The notes below the pieces were generated by a model. The model made no database searches, was not told where the DNA came from, and saw only the letters and a list, made by a program, of their open reading frames with translations. From CAZYWA01 sp964650975 [NCBI: uncultured bacterium] (GTDB lineage Bacteria > JADJOY01), in NCBI GenBank assembly GCA_964650975.1, contig CAZYWA010000220.1:1-11855 (forward strand): DNA of 11,855 bases, written 5' to 3'. Shown in pieces: positions 8,510 through 11,855 of the stretch; within the stretch, counting starts at the first letter, position 1; each line of letters starts with the position of its first letter. The translations under genes and the position numbers were made by a program.

Positions 8510-9367
8510 ATGAAGGGAAAGGTTTGCATCGTCACCGGCGCCAACGCCGGCATCGGCCGCGAGACGGCCATCGGCCTCGCGCGGCTCGGCGCGCGGGTCG
8601 TGATGATCTGCCGCGACAAGACCAAGGGCGAGCTCGCCGCCGACGAGGTGAAGCAGCTTTCCGGCAACTCGAACGTGGAGGTGATCGCGGCGGATCTCTC
8701 GTCGCAATCGGCGACGCGTGCCGCGGCGGCCGAGTTCCTCCGCTACCACGACCGCCTCGACGTGCTGGTGAACAACGCCGGCGCCTACATCAAGCGCCGC
8801 GCGGTCTCCACCGACGGCTTCGAGATGCAGCTCGCGGTGAACCATCTGGCGCCCTTCCTGCTCACCAACCTGCTGCTGCCGGCGCTCAAGAAGAGCGCTC
8901 CCGCCCGGGTCGTGACGGTCTCGTCCGAGGGGCACCGGTTCGCGTGGCTCAAGTTCGACAACCTGCAGGGCGAGCGCTTCTGGAACGGCTGGCTCCAGTA
9001 CTGCAACACCAAGCTCATGAACGTGCTCTTCACCCGCGATCTCTCGCGCCGCCTCACCGGGACCGGCGTCACCGCGAACTGCCTGCACCCGGGAGCGGTG
9101 CGCTCGAACTTCGCGCGCGCCGACGTGCCGGGCTGGGCGATGGATCTGGCCGGTTTCTTCATGATCCCACCGGCCGAAGGCGCCAAGACCTCGATCTTCC
9201 TGGCCTCGTCGCCGGACGTCGCGAACGTGTCCGGTCTCTACTGGGTGCGCTGCAAGAAGGCCGCGCCGTCCGGCAAGTCCCTCGACGACGAAGCCGCTCG
9301 CACGCTCTGGACCGTGAGCTCGGCCCTGACCGGGATCGAGGGCACGCGCCAGATGAAGACCTCGTGA
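8510..9367 (+). CDS. Short-chain dehydrogenase/reductase (retinol-dehydrogenase-like SDR)
   Basis: NAD(P)-dependent oxidoreductase of 285 residues with a Rossmann fold. The cofactor motif is TGANAGIG (9-16); Arg35 after the second strand (VVMICRDKTKG) suggests NADP preference. The ADLSSQ acidic turn lies at 61-66. NNAG (88-91), Asn111, Ser138/139 and Tyr164-x-x-x-Lys168 (YCNTK) complete the classical catalytic set. The HPGAVRSN segment (193-200) and overall pattern match the retinol dehydrogenase/WW-domain oxidoreductase-like SDRs, which act on hydrophobic alcohols or ketones. The natural substrate is unknown. ATG 8510 has GAGG about 9 nt upstream and is preferred over TTG 8483, which would add nine unlikely residues. 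The stop overlaps the next gene by GTGA, so the two should be co-translated. Confidence 0.93.
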   Translation: MKGKVCIVTGANAGIGRETAIGLARLGARVVMICRDKTKGELAADEVKQLSGNSNVEVIAADLSSQSATRAAAAEFLRYHDRLDVLVNNAGAYIKRRAVSTDGFEMQLAVNHLAPFLLTNLLLPALKKSAPARVVTVSSEGHRFAWLKFDNLQGERFWNGWLQYCNTKLMNVLFTRDLSRRLTGTGVTANCLHPGAVRSNFARADVPGWAMDLAGFFMIPPAEGAKTSIFLASSPDVANVSGLYWVRCKKAAPSGKSLDDEAARTLWTVSSALTGIEGTRQMKTS

Positions 9368-10125
9368 ACGCGGCGGCACCGCAGACGGCCGCCGAGAGCT
9401 CGCGCGAGGCCTCGCCCTGGCGCGACTGGCGGATCCATCCGCACGGTCCCATCCGCGCGCTCGACGAGAACGTGTGGATGGTGAGCGGCGAGATCCCCGG
9501 TGTACCGATGGCGCTGCGCCGCACCATGACGGTGATCCGGCTCTCCGACGGGCGGCTGGTGCTGCACAGCGTGATCGCACTGGCGCCCACCGCGATGACC
9601 CAGCTCGAAGCGTGGGGTGAGCCGGCCTTCGTGGTGGTGCCGAGCGGCTACCACCGCATCGACGCGTCTGCCTACAAGAAGCGCTATCCGCGGGCGGTGG
9701 TGGTGTGCCCGCCCAAGGGCCGGAAGCGCGTGGCTCAGCGGGTCGCGGTCGACGGTGGCTTCGAGCTCTTACCCAAGGACGCAGCGCTGGAAGCGCAACT
9801 CCTCGACGGTGCGCACGAAGGCGTCCTGATCGCGCTCAGCGGCGACGAGCGGACCCGCGCCACCCTGGTGTTCAACGACGTGTTCTTCAACCAGGCGCCG
9901 CTCCCCGGAATCACCGGCACCGTCTACGGGTGGCTGGGCTCGACCGGCGAGCCCAAGGTGCCGCCGGTGGCGCGCTGGTTCCTGGTCGACGACCGCGCCG
10001 CGCTGCGCGCGCACCTCGAGCGCTTGTCGCGCCGCCCGGACCTGGCGCGCATCGTCCCCGGACACGGCGAGCCGATCGAGGTCTGGCCCGCGCAAGCACT
10101 GTCCCGCGCCGCGCAGGCGCTGTGA
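9364..10125 (+). CDS. DUF4336-like protein (metallo-hydrolase-like fold, function unknown)
   Basis: Predicted 253-residue cytoplasmic protein. I recognise the pattern of DUF4336 rather than a characterised enzyme: ENVWMVSGEIPGVPMALRRT (35-54), MTVIRLSDGRLVLHSVIAL (55-73), the Pro-x-x-x-HR-x-DA-x-x-YKKRYP core with His97 (93-109), and a late VPGHGEP with His234. The alternating strands and the PGHG motif recall metallo-beta-lactamase folds, but the HxHxDH metal signature is absent. It may therefore be a degenerate or differently metallated relative. GTG 9364 overlaps the SDR stop codon by 4 nt, which fixes the start. A longer reading of this frame through the SDR gene is Arg-rich shadow, not a fusion. 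Pairing with the SDR suggests a shared pathway, not identifiable here. A strong hairpin follows the stop. Confidence 0.8.
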   Translation: MNAAAPQTAAESSREASPWRDWRIHPHGPIRALDENVWMVSGEIPGVPMALRRTMTVIRLSDGRLVLHSVIALAPTAMTQLEAWGEPAFVVVPSGYHRIDASAYKKRYPRAVVVCPPKGRKRVAQRVAVDGGFELLPKDAALEAQLLDGAHEGVLIALSGDERTRATLVFNDVFFNQAPLPGITGTVYGWLGSTGEPKVPPVARWFLVDDRAALRAHLERLSRRPDLARIVPGHGEPIEVWPAQALSRAAQAL

Positions 10126-10131
10126 TTTCTC

Positions 10132-10152
10132 GGGGGGCTTTTCAAGCCCCCC
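10132..10152 (+). terminator. Hairpin after the SDR/DUF4336 genes, terminator-like without U-tract
   Basis: GGGGGGCTT and AAGCCCCCC form a perfect 9-bp stem closed by TTC, starting 7 nt after the stop codon at 10123-10125. Position and strength suit transcript termination or 3'-end protection. A T-run is missing, so it is not a canonical Rho-independent terminator. Confidence 0.5.
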
Positions 10153-10215
10153 GCCCCGAGGCGCTCGCTACGCTCGCGGGCGCCTCTCGGCGCCTGCCCG
10201 AGATCCGCGCGAGCG

Positions 10216-10258
10216 GTCGGTTCGGGGGTAACGGCGAGTGAAGGGTCCCCGAACCGAC
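10216..10258. repeat. 12-bp perfect inverted repeat with 19-nt loop
   Basis: GTCGGTTCGGGG (10216-10227) pairs fully with CCCCGAACCGAC (10247-10258). The arm length makes chance unlikely even in GC-rich DNA. It lies about 165 nt before the aapQ-like start and could be a leader hairpin, attenuator stem or protein-binding site. No T-run follows. Confidence 0.6.
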
Positions 10259-10390
10259 TGACTAGGGAATGCCTCGCGAGGTTGAGCCGAGCCCGGCCGG
10301 AGGGACGCGCTCCGTCGCGTCCGTAGTGATCGATCTCGATCTGACGGTGCGGCTGCGAGGGATCGCAGCCCTCGGGGCCGCAACCGGTTG

Positions 10391-10412
10391 ACCACGCCGC
10401 GCGCGGCGTGGT
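10391..10412. repeat. 22-bp perfect palindrome just before the aapQ-like start
   Basis: The half-site ACCACGCCGCG is followed directly by its complement, giving an uninterrupted 22-bp palindrome that ends 12 nt before the GTG at 10425. It directly abuts a second perfect palindrome, CAACCGGTTG (10381-10390). It covers the place where a ribosome site should be, so as RNA it could hide the start; as DNA it could be an operator. Confidence 0.55.
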
Positions 10413-10424
10413 TCGGTTCGCGGC

Positions 10425-11411
10425 GTGAGACGAGACGCCGAGCATCGCTGGGCTGCGCTGGCGTGGCAGGCGCTGGTCCTCGGCGTGGTGCTCGGTGGTG
10501 TCCTGCTGCTCGGGCGGCAGACGCTCGCGAACTTGCACGAGCGCGGGATCGAGACGGGGTTCGGGTTCCTCGCCCGCCAGGCCTCGTTCGACATCGGCGA
10601 GAGCCCGATCCGCTACTCGGCGAGCGACAGCTACGCGCGGGCGCTCGCCGTCGGACTCGCCAACACCGCGAAGGCGGCGGCGGCGGGATTGCTCGGCTCG
10701 ACGTTCCTGGGAGTCGCGATCGGCGTCGCGCGCTTGTAGCCGAACCGGCTGGCTTCGCGAGCCGCCACCGCGTGGGTGGAGGTGGTGCGCAATATCCCGC
10801 TCCTGCTGCAGCTCTTCCTCTGGTACGGGCTCTTGACCGAGCTCCTGCCCTCGCCTCGCGAGGCGTGGTCGCCGATTCCCGGCACCTTCCTCTCCAATCG
10901 CGGCTTCTACTTTCCCGTTCCGTCGTTCGACGCTCAGGGCTCGTTCGGGCTCTCGCGCCCGCTGCTCGGCGGCTTCAACTTCTCGGGAGGCGCCTCGATC
11001 TCGCCCGAGCTGGCGGCGCTGGCGCTCGGGCTCGCGATCTACACCTCGTCCTACATCGCGGAGATCGTACGCGCCGGCGTCCAGGCAGTGCCGCGCGGCC
11101 AGGTCGAGGCGGCGCGCTCGATGGGACTGAGCCCGCTCGCGACGCTGCGCCTGGTGGTGCTGCCGCAGGCGATGCGGCTGATCGTGCCGCCACTCACCAG
11201 CCAGTACTTGAACCTGGTGAAGAACAGCTCGCTGGGCGTCGCGATCGGCTATCCGGAGCTGGTGTCGATCGCCAACACCACCATCAACCAGACCGGCCAG
11301 GCGGTCGAAGGGATCGCGCTGCTCATGGCGAGCTATCTGACCGTGAGCTTGCTGCTCTCGACGATCGCGAACGGCTGGGAGCGATCGCGACCGTGGATCG
11401 CGACCCGATGA
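10425..11411 (+). pseudogene. aapQ: AapQ-like amino-acid ABC transporter permease, interrupted by in-frame TAG at codon 105
   Basis: Inner-membrane permease of the Aap/Bzt general L-amino-acid ABC importer (HAAT family). The frame is open for 328 codons from GTG 10425 to TGA 11409-11411, except for one TAG at 10737-10739. Before it: a first membrane helix (residues 12-29), then FGFLARQASFDIGESPIRYS typical of AapQ. After it, in the same frame: VEVVRNIPLLLQLFLWY, the NRGFYFPVPSF periplasmic segment, and the EAA loop EAARSMGLSPLATLRLVVLP (228-247) that contacts the ATPase. The flanks read VARL-stop-PNRL where homologues have RLSxNxL, so the codon most likely was Ser TCG, one base from TAG. As separate pieces these are 10425-10739 and about 10776-11411. 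No ribosome site precedes GTG 10425. The stop overlaps aapM at ATGA. Nonsense mutation, sequence error or suppression are all possible. Confidence 0.85.
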
Positions 11412-11855
11412 ACGCTGCGGCTGCGTCCCGCTCGAGCTCACCGGTCTCCGGCGGGCGGCGGGAAGAATCGCTCGCCGACCGGGTCGTCACGATCGTTCTG
11501 GGCGCCGTGCTGCTCTGGCTCGCGTACCGGGCGTTTCGCTGGGCGGTGATCGACGCCACCTGGTCGGGCAGCGACATCGCCGCCTGCCGAGTCCGCGGCG
11601 GCGCATGCTGGGCCTTCATCCGAGACAAGGCGCGTCTCATCCTGTTCGGCACCTATCCGTTCGATCAGCAATGGCGCGCCGCGCTCGCGACGGTCGTGGT
11701 GATCGCGATCTTCGCGGTGCTCGCGATCCCGCGATTCCGGCGGCCCGCGGTGGTCTGGGCGGGCGTCGCGGCGCTGGGCGTGGTGCTCTTCCTGATGCAC
11801 GGCGGCGCTCTCGGGCTGGCGACGGTCGAGACCGCGCGCTGGGGCGGGTTGCCGC
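11408..11855 (+). CDS. aapM: AapM-like amino-acid ABC transporter permease (3' end cut by window edge)
   Basis: Second permease of the same importer; 149 codons are present and the gene continues past the right edge. The N-terminal membrane helix is at about 26-42. It is followed by the subunit's diagnostic periplasmic signature, GACWAFIRDKARLILFGTYPFDQQWR (65-90), which separates AapM/BztC from AapQ/BztB. Further helices lie at about 93-107 and 115-132. ATG 11408 overlaps the aapQ stop as ATGA, implying translational coupling. This intact frame argues that the operon has not decayed broadly. The EAA loop and the partner ATPase (AapP) would lie beyond the window. Family substrates are a broad range of L-amino acids; specificity here is not readable. 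Confidence 0.92.
   Translation, partial: MNAAAASRSSSPVSGGRREESLADRVVTIVLGAVLLWLAYRAFRWAVIDATWSGSDIAACRVRGGACWAFIRDKARLILFGTYPFDQQWRAALATVVVIAIFAVLAIPRFRRPAVVWAGVAALGVVLFLMHGGALGLATVETARWGGLP

Larger units (their letters stand above)
10126..10424. other. Gene-free, hairpin-rich intergenic region upstream of the amino-acid permease genes
   Basis: I find no credible gene here: the frames are short or Arg-rich shadows. The stretch contains many inverted repeats. Hairpins: 10132-10152 (9 bp), 10158-10186 (7-bp arms), 10216-10258 (12 bp), 10303-10322 (7 bp) and 10351-10370 (8 bp with a GGGA loop). Perfect palindromes: 10272-10281, 10381-10390 and 10391-10412. It could be a terminator followed by a structured leader, a REP-like cluster, or a non-coding RNA. 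No tRNA or riboswitch class that I know is recognisable. Confidence 0.6.

Noticed and set aside
8524-10125. Apparent 533-codon SDR/DUF4336 fusion in one frame
   Set aside because: The first 280 residues are an off-frame reading of the SDR gene; the GTGA overlap at 9364 gives the true start.
10216-10258. tRNA-like TPsiC arm suggested by GGTTCG
   Set aside because: The surrounding bases form one long hairpin; there is no cloverleaf, anticodon arm or 7-bp acceptor pairing.
9924-11441. 505-codon minus-strand frame opposite the permease genes
   Set aside because: Arg/Gln/His-rich shadow; the plus strand encodes clear permease domains even across the TAG.

Overview
High-GC bacterial DNA with tightly packed genes. 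The gene families suggest a deltaproteobacterial or Myxococcota-like soil or sediment lineage. The clues are a secreted protease ending in a Gly-rich/Cys/membrane/basic sorting tail, an FG-GAP remnant ending FADGFESGD, a predicted F420-type LLM oxidoreductase, and an Aap/Bzt-type amino-acid transporter. This placement is inference; no rRNA or taxonomic marker is present. Every terminal stop codon I could check is TGA.

Layout. (1) Minus strand, 1-2057: clpS followed after 4 nt by clpA, which runs off the left edge. This is the ClpAP N-end-rule proteolysis pair. (2) Minus strand, 2148-5951: a probable three-gene unit transcribed in the order glutathione S-transferase-like protein, exported S8/S53-like serine protease with PKD domain, and UPF0104/LPG-synthase-type membrane protein, with gaps of 23 and 4 nt. 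(3) Divergent intergenic region 5952-6128, containing a palindrome that fits the KstR consensus TnnAACnnGTTnnA, in front of the plus-strand LLM oxidoreductase (6129-7124). (4) 7179-7528: a truncated, frameshifted FG-GAP/VCBS repeat remnant, convergent with a minus-strand secreted lipase of the Pseudomonas/Burkholderia type (7547-8437). (5) Plus strand, 8510-10125: an SDR oxidoreductase and a DUF4336-like protein overlapping by 4 nt (GTGA). (6) 10126-10424: about 300 nt without a gene but dense in inverted repeats, starting with a strong hairpin. (7) Plus strand, 10425 to the right edge: aapQ-like and aapM-like permease genes overlapping at ATGA. The aapQ-like gene carries an in-frame TAG at codon 105 at a position where homologues are expected to have Ser.

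The clearest anomalies are the amber codon in an otherwise intact permease gene, the structured leader in front of it where a binding-protein gene would be expected, the KstR-type operator, and the protease active site with Glu in place of the subtilisin His. No CRISPR array, insertion sequence, phage gene or defence system is visible. I do not see a clearly novel multi-gene system.
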